From the NCBI GenBank assembly GCA_963808315.1, contig CAWEFK010000001.1, positions 186,001 through 250,000 of the forward strand: a stretch of 64,000 bases of DNA, in the 5' to 3' direction. Below the pieces are notes generated by a model. That model saw only the letters and a list, made by a program, of their open reading frames with translations, was not told where the DNA came from and ran no database searches. Source of the DNA: Palsa-504 sp963808315. GTDB taxonomy: Bacteria > Actinomycetota > Actinomycetes > Streptosporangiales > Streptosporangiaceae. Both the position numbers and the translations under genes were made by a program. Positions 42,689-51,902 of this stretch are shown piece after piece (the stretch's first letter is position 1; each line of letters opens with the position of its first letter).

Positions 42689-43855
42689 TTATCCGATGAT
42701 CTCCAGGTAACTGGCGACCACGTTGGACGAGGCCACGGCCCCGGACGGCGGGAGCGCGCTGCCGTAAGGGGAGACGAAGGCCACCAGGTGGCTGCCCGCG
42801 TAGCCGGGCGTGAACGCGACCGAGCAGGTAGTGCCCTGGCCGCAGGTGGCCAGCAGGGTACCGGTTTCGTTGTAGATCTCGATGTAATACGGGGTCGGAC
42901 CCACATTGCCGTTGGCGGTGGCGGTTACGGTCTCGCTGCCGTAGGTGTAGTAGGGAGCGCTGAGCGAGACCTGCCAGCCGAGGTTCGACCAGGTGATGAA
43001 GCTGACCGGTGAGGTCTCCTGGATTCCGGGCGGCGGGTAGGCGGTGCTGAGGTCCGACAGGTAGGCGACGTATTCATGCGTGCTCGCCGCGGCCTGGCTC
43101 ACCGAGACGCTGCAGGTGGTGCCGGACCCGCAGTCCTGGACCCTGGTGCCGGTGGTCATGTCGTAGATCTCGGTCCAGAACGGCGACGGGCCGATGTCCT
43201 GGCTGGTGGTGGCGGTCAATGTGGACACGCCACCGACCGAGACGGTGGGCTGGCTGGCGGCCAGGTTCAGGCTCACGCCGTGCCAGACGACACCGACGGG
43301 GCCGTAACCGGCCTGGTCGCCCGCGGGCGGGTAACCGGTCGAGGCGTACGACACGACGGCCACGTAGTAGTGCGTCGTCGGAAGCGACTCGGTGACCGAG
43401 CTCGCACAGGTCGTGCCCGTCGCGCAGGTCACCACGTAAGCGCCCGCCGTCTCGTCGTAGATGCGCAGGTAGTACGGGGTGGGCCCGACGTTCATGTCGG
43501 TCGTGGCGGTCAAGGTCGAGTACTGGTCCGGCCACAGGTAGTTCGAGCTGGCCGTCAGCGACACCGTCCAGGCGGTCAGCGGCCGGTCCGTACGGTGCCC
43601 GCCCGGCTTGGCCGGGATCGTGGCACCGGCTCCGGCGCCGGGCGTGGATGGCGGCCGGACCGGCACTGGCTTGGCGGTCGGCGCGACGGCAGCTGCGTGG
43701 GTCGCTGCGATGGTGGCGCTGTTGGTGGTGGCGGCCGCGGCCGGGCTGGCCGCCGCAACGGCGGCCGAGGCCGCCAGCAAGCCAGGCAGGGCCAGCGCGG
43801 CCAGGGCGAGCGTAGCCCGCCGGTGACCATGCCGAACGACATCTGTGAATTGCAT
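42689..43855 (-). CDS. secreted protein with three ~95-residue Ig-like repeats
   Basis: Starting at ATG 43855, after GGGGGAAAG, gives 388 residues. A signal peptide with Arg-rich n-region and ALAALALPGLLAASAAVAAA core is followed by a Pro-rich linker. Three tandem beta-rich modules then occupy about residues 95-190, 190-288 and 288-388. Each has a GPTPYYxxIYxETG-like strand, two cysteines around a C(x)xGTTC motif (probable disulfide) and a YPP/LPP loop. The family is not recognised. The fold looks like a cell-surface adhesin or carbohydrate-binding beta-sandwich. It is monocistronic. Confidence 0.75.
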   Translation of the reverse strand: MQFTDVVRHGHRRATLALAALALPGLLAASAAVAAASPAAAATTNSATIAATHAAAVAPTAKPVPVRPPSTPGAGAGATIPAKPGGHRTDRPLTAWTVSLTASSNYLWPDQYSTLTATTDMNVGPTPYYLRIYDETAGAYVVTCATGTTCASSVTESLPTTHYYVAVVSYASTGYPPAGDQAGYGPVGVVWHGVSLNLAASQPTVSVGGVSTLTATTSQDIGPSPFWTEIYDMTTGTRVQDCGSGTTCSVSVSQAAASTHEYVAYLSDLSTAYPPPGIQETSPVSFITWSNLGWQVSLSAPYYTYGSETVTATANGNVGPTPYYIEIYNETGTLLATCGQGTTCSVAFTPGYAGSHLVAFVSPYGSALPPSGAVASSNVVASYLEIIG

Positions 43856-44233
43856 TCTTTCCCCCAGGATGTGACACCAGGTCCTTGCCGCGCTTCGCGG
43901 CAGTTTTAAACTCTCCGTGATCAAGGCGTCACTAGTAGGAGGAAGCGCTGGACGTGGCGATACACCTGGGCCTGAAGTTTCTGAGGATGGGGCCGGGGCT
44001 GGGGTGAGGGCGGAGGGCGGAGGCCGGGGTGAGGCCGCGGTAAGTGTGGCCGGGCGGTGCGCGGGCTTGCTTACGCGCCGCGACTTGGGCTTTGCGCCGC
44101 TCAAGTCCCGGCGAAATTTCCGGTGCGGGGCTGTCGATTTCATGACGTGCCGTTCGTCTTAGTGCATGACTATCTAGAGCTTTGTCAGGTACCGTTCGCC
44201 CCGCTTGTAACAGCTTCGCCGGGCAGAACCCCG
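43856..44233. other. intergenic region, no gene recognised
   Basis: 378 bases upstream of the secreted-protein gene. CACTAGTAGGAGGAAGCG at about 43931 resembles the leader CACTAGTAGCGAGGAGGAGGAAGCG before the YCII remnant at 44453. The segment may therefore descend from a duplicated 5' region. Confidence 0.45.
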
Positions 44234-44359
44234 AACCTGACCCACATCGAAGGACCATAGGTGTTGCTTGGGCAACCGCGATGGACCATCGGTGTGGCTG
44301 CAGAGCGGGACCACCCGGCACGGGTGTGCCGGGCGAGGCGGGTGGTGTTCGCGGGATGC
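44234..44359 (+). repeat. interspersed structured repeat, copy 2
   Basis: The best preserved copy of the family described at 34582. It includes GTTGCTTGGGCAAC (small hairpin), CGATGGACCATCGGTGT and the CCCGGCAC-GGGT-GTGCCGGG stem. It lies about 95 bases upstream of the degraded YCII gene. Confidence 0.8.
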
Positions 44360-44452
44360 CGGCCCTGCACCGGACGGGACCTTGCCGCACCGGGTAACCG
44401 GGTAACCGGGAACGCTGGCTGCTGAGGCACTAGTAGCGAGGAGGAGGAAGCG

Positions 44453-44640
44453 ATGAAGTACGTCATGGTGATGTATCAGGGCGACGCGCAAGAGCGGCAA
44501 GGCCGGGCTGACGGAGGCGGAGCAAAAGCAGGTTTACGCCACTACCAAGGGATCAATCAGACGCCGGGCGTCACTCCGGTGCCGCCGATGGGCCTGCCCG
44601 AGAACGCGACCACGGTCCGGGCTTCGCCTGAAACTGCCTT
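44453..44640 (+). pseudogene. YCII/DGPF-family remnant
   Basis: Starting at ATG 44453, after GGAGGAGGAAGCG. MKYVMVMYQGDAQE, then (one frame away) LTEAEQKQVYA, then (original frame) QGINQTPGVTPVPPMGLPENATTVR match a YCII domain protein. Two frame slips occur near 44497 and 44535. The DGPF half is missing altogether, so this copy is truncated even if the slips are errors. The next gene begins where the missing half should be. Confidence 0.7.
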
Positions 44641-44672
44641 AGCTGCCGGCTCTACGGTCGTAGCCTTATACG

Positions 44673-45189
44673 GTGACAGATACCCCGCCGCTGGCAGACG
44701 AAGAAGATCTTGTCGCCGTAGCCGCAGAACGGGAAACCCTGGAAGAGTTCCTCGAGTACCACCGCGGGGCGCTCAGCGGCAAGCTGCGCGGCCTGTCCGA
44801 GGCGGACGCCCGGCGGCGCCTGGTGCCCTCCCCGACTACCCTGCTCGGCCTGGTCAGCCACGCCGCCGCCGTAGAGCGCAACTGGTTCCAGCACTACCTG
44901 GGCGGCAAGCCGCGCGAGGAGATCACAGGGAACGCCCGTGGCGACGCCCCGAGCTGGGACATCGGAGCCCGGCCAGACCATCGCCGGCGTGATCGCCGAG
45001 TTCGACCGGGCCTGTGCGCAATCCCGGCAGATCGCAGCGGGCTTCGCGCTCGACCAGAAGGTGCCGCACGACCAGCTGGGCCAGGTGTCACTGCACTGGA
45101 TCTACGTGAACATCATCAGCGAGCACGCCCGGCACGCCGGGCACGCCGACATCCTCCGGGAACAGATCGACGGCGTGACCGGCGACTAA
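44673..45189 (+). CDS. DUF664/DinB-fold protein, frame broken once
   Basis: From GTG 44673. LEYHRGALSGKLRGLSEADAR, LLGLVSHAAAVERNWFQHYL and, after a one-base slip near 44960, TIAGVIAEFDRACAQSR and HARHAGHADILREQIDG make a complete DUF664 protein of 171 residues. It has the conserved His of the DinB metal site (SHAAAVE, ARHAGH). Such proteins are possible mycothiol- or metal-dependent transferases. Four bases overlap the convergent DapF-like gene. Confidence 0.8.
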
Positions 45190-46274
45190 CGGGGTCCCTT
45201 ACCAAAAGGCCTTAAGACGTCCAGGGCTTCTGCGGCGGAGGGTCCGGCGGCTGGGGCTTCTGCGGCTGGGGCTTCTGCGGCTGGGGGGACGAAGGCGGCG
45301 GATTCGATGCCGACGGCGCGAAGGCGGGCGACATTCTGCACGTCTAGGGCGGCGTAGGCACGGACCTCATCGTGACAGAGCTCGCGTTCTCCGTCCACGG
45401 CGTGGCCGCGGGCGAGCGCCGCCGGGTCGACGGCGGACGCGGTAGACGAACGTGGCGTTGCCCTCGAGGACCGGGTACCACTGCCCCTGCTGAACCCGGA
45501 GTGACACCGTGGCCGTCCCGCCGGCGTTGCGGATGACGACACGGCGTTCGGGGTCGATCCGGCCCGGCAGTGAATAGACCGCCCGGGAGGCGGCCATGCC
45601 GGAGCCGCACGAGGCGGTCAGCCCGGCACCGCGCTCGAACGTGCGGACGAAGACCTCGGTAGGGCCCAGCGGGAGCAGGACCGACAGGTTAGCGCCGACC
45701 GGAAACACATCCGGGCGGGCGGCGATCCGCTCCCCCATCGCGATCAGCTCGGACTCGGTGTAGGAGTCGATGAGGGCGACCAGGTGGGGGTTCGGGATGG
45801 TCACAGCGGTGAACCTCTAGCGCCGGGTCGAGTTCGGGCAAGCCGCGCCTGGATCAGCGGGCTCCGGCCGGCCACCACGGGCACCTGCGGGCTGAAGTCG
45901 ACCGCCGGGTGCTCGAGGCTCACCTGATGCACGCCTTCGGCCGTCGTTTGGCCGCGGCGCACGGTGTAGTCACGCTGGCCGCTGCGGACCGTGGCCACGT
46001 CGGTCCCGCGCAGGTCCAGGAGAACCCGGCCCAGGCAGCGCATGCCGTTTCCGCAGAACTCGGCGGCCGAGCCGTCCGGGTTGAAGAACCAGGCCTGCGG
46101 TACCCGCGACCCGGCGTCGTAGAAGTAGATGCCGTCTCCGCCCAGCGGGCCGTTCCGGTCGCACAGGCGCCGGACGAAGGCGTGCAGGTCCGACTCGGAG
46201 GCGAAGTCGCGCGGCCGCATGGGCGCCACGAAGATGTCGTTCTTCGAGCCGTGCGCGTTGAGGATCTCGACCAT
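45186..46274 (-). CDS. dapF: diaminopimelate epimerase-like protein, frame broken twice
   Basis: From ATG 46274. NAHGSKNDIFV, CDRNGPLGGDGIYFY, NPDGSAAEFCGNGMRC (first catalytic Cys) and, in a second frame, TIPNPHLVAL and GAGLTASCGSGMAASRA (second Cys) give the full DapF fold. The first slip, near 45808, looks like one lost base. A second slip near 45437 would connect to a natural-looking tail (AVDPAALARGHAVDGERELC...LDVLRPFGKGPR). That tail makes the protein ~80 residues longer than usual. DapF converts LL- to meso-diaminopimelate for lysine and peptidoglycan. It could also be a second, non-essential paralogue. Confidence 0.8.
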
Positions 46275-46364
46275 CGCGGCCAGCCTATCCGGACCGCGCA
46301 GCCTGGTCGGACGCGCGGCTGGTCGGGCGCTCTGGCTGGCCGGGCGCGCGGGATGGCCGGGCGC

Positions 46365-46880
46365 TCAGGCGCTGAAGGCGTCCTGCCACGGTACTTTGGC
46401 GGCGCCAGGCAGCGCGCTGCCGCCCGTGCCGAAGGCTGGGTAGGTGGAAAACCGCATGCCCTCTGCGTAGTTCCGCAGCGCCACCCGGGACCGGTCGAGC
46501 ATGTTCGTGGGAAGGTCGCCGACGGCGAACCAGCGCACGTCGGGCGACGTGTACTCGCCCTCCCAGCCCGACACGGTCAGGAAGAAGGCGATCCGCCCGC
46601 TGCCGGAAACATCCTGCATGACGTGCGCCAGCGATACGTTCCCGGCGCTGATCACCACGCCGGCCTCGGCCGCCGCGACGCGGACCGCCGTCTCGACGAT
46701 CGTCTCCCGGTCAGCCAGCTGACCGGTCGGCGGTTCGTACGCGCCGTCGCCGTAACCGGTGTTGGCCCGCTCCCGCAACAAGATGCTTCCGTTGCGCACC
46801 AGCAAAAGGATGACGTCAACGACGACCCTGCGACGTTGAGATGCGTCGACAGCGATCGCGGAGTCGCCCGATCTGCCCAT
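46365..46880 (-). CDS. NUDIX hydrolase with a degenerate Nudix box
   Basis: Starting at ATG 46880 gives 171 residues. The fold is recognised from VDVILLLVRNGSILLRERAN, GYGDGAYEPPTGQLADRE and VRWFAVGDLPTNM. In the Nudix box the helix REUxEExGU reads RVAAAEAGV, losing two metal-binding glutamates, so catalysis may be weak or altered. The upstream 20 codons (MRGQGLRTG...) are possible but lack similarity. Confidence 0.8.
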   Translation of the reverse strand: MGRSGDSAIAVDASQRRRVVVDVILLLVRNGSILLRERANTGYGDGAYEPPTGQLADRETIVETAVRVAAAEAGVVISAGNVSLAHVMQDVSGSGRIAFFLTVSGWEGEYTSPDVRWFAVGDLPTNMLDRSRVALRNYAEGMRFSTYPAFGTGGSALPGAAKVPWQDAFSA

Positions 46881-46940
46881 AGTGACCGCCTCGCCGCGCG
46901 CGCCCCTGCCCACCCCAGTCCTGAGCCCCTGCCCGCGCAT

Positions 46941-47251
46941 ATTGACTGTCTACGCACTGCCCAGGAAAGAGCACGCTACCCCTGGCTGATTGTGGATCGC
47001 CATGTGCACAAGGCCCGCGAACCTGTGGACGATCGGGGAGGAATGACGGGCGGGCTGTGGACACGATCGCGCGCCAGCCTTGGCCGGCAGGCAACCAAGG
47101 CTGTGGAGAACCGGAGCCCCATGTGGACGAGCCGAGGCCGAGATTAGTTGAAAAACCACCGACAGTCGGACCGCTTGCCCGGCGCAGCCGCGGACCTAGG
47201 CCCGGTGAATCTGGGCCCTGAGAGTCACGCGCCCCAGCGTCACCCCTGGAC
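46941..47251. other. intergenic region with five TGTGGA motifs
   Basis: TTGTGGATC (46990), CTGTGGACG (47023), CTGTGGACA (47055), CTGTGGAGA (47101) and ATGTGGACG (47121) all lie on the plus strand within ~140 bases. They resemble degenerate DnaA boxes (TGTGGACAA on one strand). No origin genes are nearby, and no coding frame here is convincing. Confidence 0.4.
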
Positions 47252-47992
47252 TCAGTCTTCACCGGGGTGGCGGCGGCGGAGGGACCAGAGCTGGGCGCCG
47301 CGCTCGACCTCGAGGGCCGCGGCCCACGGCAGCCGCGGCGGACCGAGCTCGGTCCGCAGGCTGACCGTGGCCTTCCTGGCCAGCTCCGGGTCATGCGCGG
47401 GCCGAAGGGCGAGTTCGGCGGCCCGCGCCTGCACCTGGTCCGACGGCAGAGCCTGCCAGGCCAGGCCGAGCTGCACCGCTCGCAGCCCGGATATCTCCTC
47501 ACCGAACAAGCCGGCCGCGGCGGCGGTCTCGCCGCCTGCGCGCGCGGCGAGCAGGCCGAAATGGCCTCCGCCCGGGTGCAGTCCGATCCGGAGGAAGCCG
47601 CTGATCAGCCGGGCGTCTTCGGCGACGATCCGCAGGTCGGTGGCGAGCATCAGGTTGATCCCGGCCCCGACCGCAGCGCCGCGGACGGCGGCGATGGTCG
47701 GTACCTCCAGCTGGCCCACCCGGGTGAAGGCCCGGTAGATGCCGCTGAGCGAGGCGTACCGCCGCATCTCGGCCGGGTCGCGACCCAGTTCCTCCAGAGC
47801 GCCTCGCTCGGCTCCGGAGCAGAACGTACCGCCGGCGCCGCTGATCACGGCGGCCCCGACGGACCGATCGCGGTCCACCGCCTCGCACGCCTGGACGAGC
47901 TGGTCCGCCAGCTCGTTGTTCAGGGCGTTCCTGGTCGCGGGCGCGTTCAGCGTGATGTACGCGACGCCCTCGCTAATCTCGAAGTCGATCAT
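47252..47992 (-). CDS. enoyl-CoA hydratase/isomerase family protein
   Basis: Starting at ATG 47992, after GAAGGGG, gives 246 residues. Crotonase motifs are present: NAPATRNALNNELADQL, SGAGGTFCSGAERGALEE (oxyanion hole), AVRGAAVGAGINLMLATDLRI and GFLRIGLHPGGGHFGLL. The usual catalytic Glu positions are replaced by small residues (HPGGGH), so it may act as an isomerase or on unusual substrates. It starts 20 bases inside the WYL gene, so it is translationally coupled to it. Confidence 0.85.
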   Translation of the reverse strand: MIDFEISEGVAYITLNAPATRNALNNELADQLVQACEAVDRDRSVGAAVISGAGGTFCSGAERGALEELGRDPAEMRRYASLSGIYRAFTRVGQLEVPTIAAVRGAAVGAGINLMLATDLRIVAEDARLISGFLRIGLHPGGGHFGLLAARAGGETAAAAGLFGEEISGLRAVQLGLAWQALPSDQVQARAAELALRPAHDPELARKATVSLRTELGPPRLPWAAALEVERGAQLWSLRRRHPGED

Positions 47993-48976
47993 GGCCCCTT
48001 CGATCAGTAGTATCTCCCGGACGGAAAGCGTCCGCGGCCTGGAGCAGGCGGGCCGCCAGGGCCTGGCAGCGCGCCCTGAGCTCGGGCGGCTCCAGCGGGG
48101 TGAACGGCACACCGAGCAGGGCCAGGTGCATGGCGATTGAGTCAAGCGAATCCGAACCCGTGGTAAGCACGCAGCGCCGGTCATCGGTGGCTTCCACCAC
48201 CGCGACGGTGGACGGCACCATCGCGGCGATGACGTCGGCGGGCGCGTCGAAGGCGACGCGGGCCCGCCAGCGATAGGGCCGGCACGAGATCCCTTCGCCC
48301 ACGAAGAGGGCGGCATCCGGCGGGTCTACCGGAGATGACCTGACTCCGGTGGGCTGCGGATCGCGCAGCCGGTCAAGCCGGAAGGTCCGCCACTGGCTCT
48401 TGTCCAGGTCATGCGCGACCAGGTACCAGCGTCGACCGGTCGAGACCAGGCGGTAGGGCTCGACGTGACGGCGGCTTTGCTCGCCCGACCCGCTGGCGTA
48501 GCCGAACCGCAGCCGCTCACCGCGGGAGCACGCCAGCGCGAGCGACGCCAGCAGGCTCGAGGCGATGACCGGTCCGGCCGTCTTGAGCGGCACCGTCATC
48601 GTGGTGAGCGCGTCCACCCGGCGGCGCAGCCGGGACGGCATGACCTGATCAAGGGCGGCCGCGGCCCGGGTCGCCGCCTTCTCTATATCGCTCAGCTCCG
48701 GGTCGGCGGCCGCCGCCCGCAGGCCGAGCGCTACCGCGACGGCCGCGTCGTCGTCAAGCAGCAGTGGCGGCAAGCCGGCCCCGGGCCAAGCGCGTAACCG
48801 CCCTGCGGCCCGGGCACGGCGCGCACCGGGTAGCCGAGCTCCCTGAGCCTGCCGATGTCCCGGCGGACGGTCCGCGTGGTGACGCCGAGCCGGACCGCCA
48901 GTTCGTCGCCGCGCGAGCTCGGCCTGGCGGTGAGCAGCGGCAGCAGCCGGAGCAGCCGCCCGGCGGTATCGGTCAC
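47973..48976 (-). CDS. WYL-domain transcriptional regulator, frame broken once
   Basis: From GTG 48976. The N-terminal DeoR-like HTH (LAVRLGVTTRTVRRDIGRLRELG, GGYALG) continues, after one lost base in a G-run near 48779, into LPPLLLDDDAAVAVALGL. The WYL core follows (RFGYASGSGEQSRRHVEPYRLV, GRRWYLVAHDLD, WRTFRLDRL). The joined protein has 334 residues, the usual length. WYL domains bind small molecules or nucleic-acid signals. It overlaps the hydratase gene, which it may control together with the divergent DinB gene at 49102. Confidence 0.87.
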
Positions 48977-49101
48977 GTCCCCATCATGCCGGCCCCCAGC
49001 TCCGCGTGCACCGTGTTGGCGGGTGTGCTGGCCCAGACGATGGTCGCGTGGCGGGCAGATCAGGACCGGAGCTGTCCGCATTGGTCTCTAAGGTGGGCGG
49101 C

Positions 49102-49683
49102 ATGGCTGACATGAATTTGAACTCCCTGCTCGCTGAGCAGCTGGACTCGCACTGGCGTGAGTACCTGCGACCGCGGCTGGACGGGCTGACCGACGCGGAG
49201 TACCGCTGGGAGCCGGTGGCCGGCGCCTGGAACGTGCGGCCGCGCGGCACCGGGACCGCACCGATCCAGGCGGGCGCGGGCGAGTTCGTCATGGACTTCG
49301 CGTGGCCTGAGCCGGACCCGCCGCCGGTGACGACGATCGCCTGGCGGCTCGGGCACCTCAGCGTGGGTGTGCTCGGCATGCGGGTGGCGTCGCACTTCGG
49401 CGGGCCGCCGGTGGATTACCAGACCCACCGCTATCCGGGCGACGCGGTCACCGCGCTGCACCAGCTCGACACCGCCTACGCGGCCTGGATCGAAGGTGTG
49501 CGCAGCCTGGGTCAGGACGGGCTGGCCCAGGCCTGCGGGCCGGCCGAGGGCCCATGGGCGCAGGCATCCATGGCCGAACTCGTCCTGCACATCAACCGGG
49601 AGATGCTGCACCACGGGGCCGAGATCGCGCTGCTGCGGGACCTGTACCTGTGGCATTACGATGACGCCGCGGTGCGGTCATGA
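49102..49683 (+). CDS. DinB-superfamily protein
   Basis: Starting at ATG 49102 gives 193 residues. EQLDSHWREYLRPRLDGLTD, WRLGHLSVGVLGMRVASHFG and HINREMLHHGAEIALLRDLY contain the three His positions of the DinB four-helix metal site. It is divergent from the WYL regulator with ~125 bases between, a common regulator-target layout. It is followed by the broken VOC gene. Confidence 0.9.
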   Translation: MADMNLNSLLAEQLDSHWREYLRPRLDGLTDAEYRWEPVAGAWNVRPRGTGTAPIQAGAGEFVMDFAWPEPDPPPVTTIAWRLGHLSVGVLGMRVASHFGGPPVDYQTHRYPGDAVTALHQLDTAYAAWIEGVRSLGQDGLAQACGPAEGPWAQASMAELVLHINREMLHHGAEIALLRDLYLWHYDDAAVRS

Positions 49684-49705
49684 CACGAGAGGGCGGAGCC
49701 TGACT

Positions 49706-49843
49706 ATGTACACCAAGATCCAGGTGGTCTTCGATGCCGCCGAGCCGGAGAAGCTGGCCGAATTCTGGGGATTGGGCGCTGGGTTACGCGAACGCTCGGG
49801 GGCTTTCACTAACGGTAGTTCGAGAGGAGCGCAACGGGCGTGA
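49706..49843 (+). pseudogene. VOC/glyoxalase-family gene, 5' fragment
   Basis: MYTKIQVVFDAAEPEKLAEFW is a typical start of an actinobacterial VOC protein. After a one-base slip the frame gives WALGYANA, and then similarity ends at about 49790. The C-terminal part of the same kind of protein reappears at 52027-52238, 2.2 kb away, beyond a serine recombinase. About 50-60 middle residues are missing. Confidence 0.75.
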
Positions 49844-49887
49844 CGGTGGTTGAAGGCCCGCGGCCAGGCTGGCGGTGAGGCACCCGG

Positions 49888-50256
49888 ATGCCGTCAGCGG
49901 ATGGCGTCCTGGTCGCCGCGATCGGGCTCGTGCTCACGGGAGCCGAGCTACCGGAGGCGGCCACCCGCCAAGACGGGGACGACGCGGGGACGGGGTTCCT
50001 GGCCATCCCGGTGACGGGGGCGGCGCACCCGCGCGCTGCGGTCACCTGGTACGAGGACGGCAAGCCGACTTGCGGTACGGACGGGTCAGCGGGCAAGCTC
50101 CGCGACTGCGAGCAGGCGCTCCGCCGAGCCGGATTCCAGGTCAACTACACGGCAGAGGGCACAGCCGGGTGCCTGTTTGCCTGGCGGCTCAGGGGCCGTT
50201 CGCGTGACAGCACCATCGGGGCCTACTCTTCGCGGGCCTCCGCACGACGTATGTAG
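49888..50256 (+). CDS. hypothetical protein, 122 aa, recombinase-element cargo
   Basis: ATG 49888 follows GGTGAGG. The sequence MPSADGVLVAAIGLVLTGAE leads to a compact domain with AVTWYEDGKPTCGTDGS and CEQALRRAGFQVNYTAEG, followed by TAGCLFAWRLR. Three cysteines are present. Codon use is natural for a real gene. Its last 34 bases overlap the convergent recombinase gene. I do not recognise the family. It may be cargo or a recombination directionality candidate, though nothing in the sequence shows this. Confidence 0.5.
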   Translation: MPSADGVLVAAIGLVLTGAELPEAATRQDGDDAGTGFLAIPVTGAAHPRAAVTWYEDGKPTCGTDGSAGKLRDCEQALRRAGFQVNYTAEGTAGCLFAWRLRGRSRDSTIGAYSSRASARRM

Positions 50257-51902
50257 GCTGCCCTCCCTGCGTGGACTCGGTCAACGAACTTTTTGGTGCT
50301 GCCGTATCTGCTGCCGTAAAGATCGGTGCCGCATCCGCATCCGCACTTGCCTTGGTACACAGGTTCCGCGTCACGGACGGCTGCTGCGCGCTGCGGCCCA
50401 TCCAGCAACATCTCTCCCCGAACCACCGCCTGCGAGACGATCACACGCTCTTTGCTGGCGGTTACCCGGAACCCGTGCTCTGCGAGCCATGGGCCGCGCA
50501 GGGGGGCACTTAGCTGTTCCCATAGCTCTCGGTAGGTGTCGTCGGTCTCGACGAGTTCAACGCGGTCTTCTACCACCTTGGTGTTGACCACACGGTCGTG
50601 CTCTGTCCGTAGCCGAGCCCGTTCGCGGTCTTCCTCTTCCCAGTCCAGTTCCTTTGCAGCCAACTGCTTCAGCTCGAACTTGATGCGCTCGATCTCGGCC
50701 TCGATCTCGGCTTCGTTTCCGTAGACGATCTCGTGCCGCATGACCGGCACGCCGAACGTGCTGACCATGATCTCGTTGACCGCCGCGTCCACGACATCCA
50801 CCGGGATCATGTTGCCGCAGGAGTTACGTTGCCTGCCTCGCCCGGCGCAGCGGTAGTAAAGGTAAGCATGGTTTCTGCCCCTTGCCCGATGCCGGTACAT
50901 GGGACTGTCTTCGCAGAACGGGCAGAACAACGCCTCTGCGAGCATGGCCCGAGTCTCAGGATCGACATGGCCTCGTTTGGTACGGGTAGTCAGGGCCTCA
51001 TTCGCGCGCTTCCAGATGGCGGCATCGACCAAGGGTTCGCAGCGGTGGATGGTCTTCCCGTACTGCCAGCGTGGCGACTCGACCCAGGTGCTTCCGTAGC
51101 GGTAACGGATGACCTTGCCGTCGCGCTCCTCTGTCTCATCCGGGGGGACGGTCTCCCGCTTACAGCGGTGCCCTCTGTAGACAGGGTTCTTGATCAGGCC
51201 CGCGACGGAACGCTCCCCCCAGGACCCGGACACCGGCTTGACCTTCTCGGCGATCAACCACTCCACGATCGTTCCCAGCGACCAGCCTTCGATGCAGTGC
51301 CGATAGATCAATGGAACATAGAAGCGTCCGTCATCGGTGGGAGCCAGGTAGTGGTCGTATTTATTACCAGCCGAGGCGTAGCCGAACGGGGGACGGCCGA
51401 TGAACTTGCCGGCTTCCTCTAGCGCCCCGAGTTCCCTGGTCACCCGTTCGATGATGTCCTGCCGCTCCTCGTAGGCGCGCTCGGCGGCGACCCCCCAGAG
51501 AGTCCCGTCCCGGTTGTCCGGCCACTGGAGCCGTTCCTTGATCACGTACAGCTTCTTGCGGTTCTGCTCAGCCCACTTCCGCAGCCAGGCCAGGTCGAAA
51601 TACTCGCGGGACAGCCGCGATACGTCGTAGGCCACGATGCCGTCGTACTGGACCACCTTGACCGGGTCGGTGAGCCACGGCCCCAGTTCGGGACGCTCCC
51701 ACGGAGCGACGGCACCGGAGATGTTGCGGTCGCGGGTCACGTGCACGATCACGTGGCCCTCATTCCGCGCCCAGTCCGTAGATCTGCGGTCCTGTGTCTG
51801 AATGCCGGTGATTACCTCATCGCCGCGTGCGCGGTCCTTCTTGGACATGCGGCTCAGCCTCGCAGCGACTAGCCAGCGCTCGGGCTCCCCGTTCACCTTC
51901 AC
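50223..51902 (-). CDS. large serine recombinase (integrase)
   Basis: 559 residues from GTG 51902. The resolvase-type catalytic domain includes AARLSRMSKKD (nucleophile Ser), GIQTQDRR, DGIVAYDVSRLSRE and the KLYVIKERLQ region. The recombinase domain follows with GRPPFGYA and GTIVEWLIAEKV with VAGLIKNPVYRGHR. A zinc-ribbon (CPFCEDS...CAGRGRQRNSC) and a long coiled coil (ELKQLAAKELDWEEEDRERARL) come next. An unusual C-terminal Cys cluster, CGCGCGTDLYG, ends it. Its length is typical of phage/ICE integrases. It is the only mobility gene of the element. Confidence 0.93.
   Translation of the reverse strand: MKVNGEPERWLVAARLSRMSKKDRARGDEVITGIQTQDRRSTDWARNEGHVIVHVTRDRNISGAVAPWERPELGPWLTDPVKVVQYDGIVAYDVSRLSREYFDLAWLRKWAEQNRKKLYVIKERLQWPDNRDGTLWGVAAERAYEERQDIIERVTRELGALEEAGKFIGRPPFGYASAGNKYDHYLAPTDDGRFYVPLIYRHCIEGWSLGTIVEWLIAEKVKPVSGSWGERSVAGLIKNPVYRGHRCKRETVPPDETEERDGKVIRYRYGSTWVESPRWQYGKTIHRCEPLVDAAIWKRANEALTTRTKRGHVDPETRAMLAEALFCPFCEDSPMYRHRARGRNHAYLYYRCAGRGRQRNSCGNMIPVDVVDAAVNEIMVSTFGVPVMRHEIVYGNEAEIEAEIERIKFELKQLAAKELDWEEEDRERARLRTEHDRVVNTKVVEDRVELVETDDTYRELWEQLSAPLRGPWLAEHGFRVTASKERVIVSQAVVRGEMLLDGPQRAAAVRDAEPVYQGKCGCGCGTDLYGSRYGSTKKFVDRVHAGRAAYIRRAEAREE

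Noticed and set aside
46990..47130. Chromosomal replication origin
   Set aside because: The boxes are degenerate, and dnaA, dnaN, gyrB or rpmH are not nearby. Left as a weak motif cluster only.
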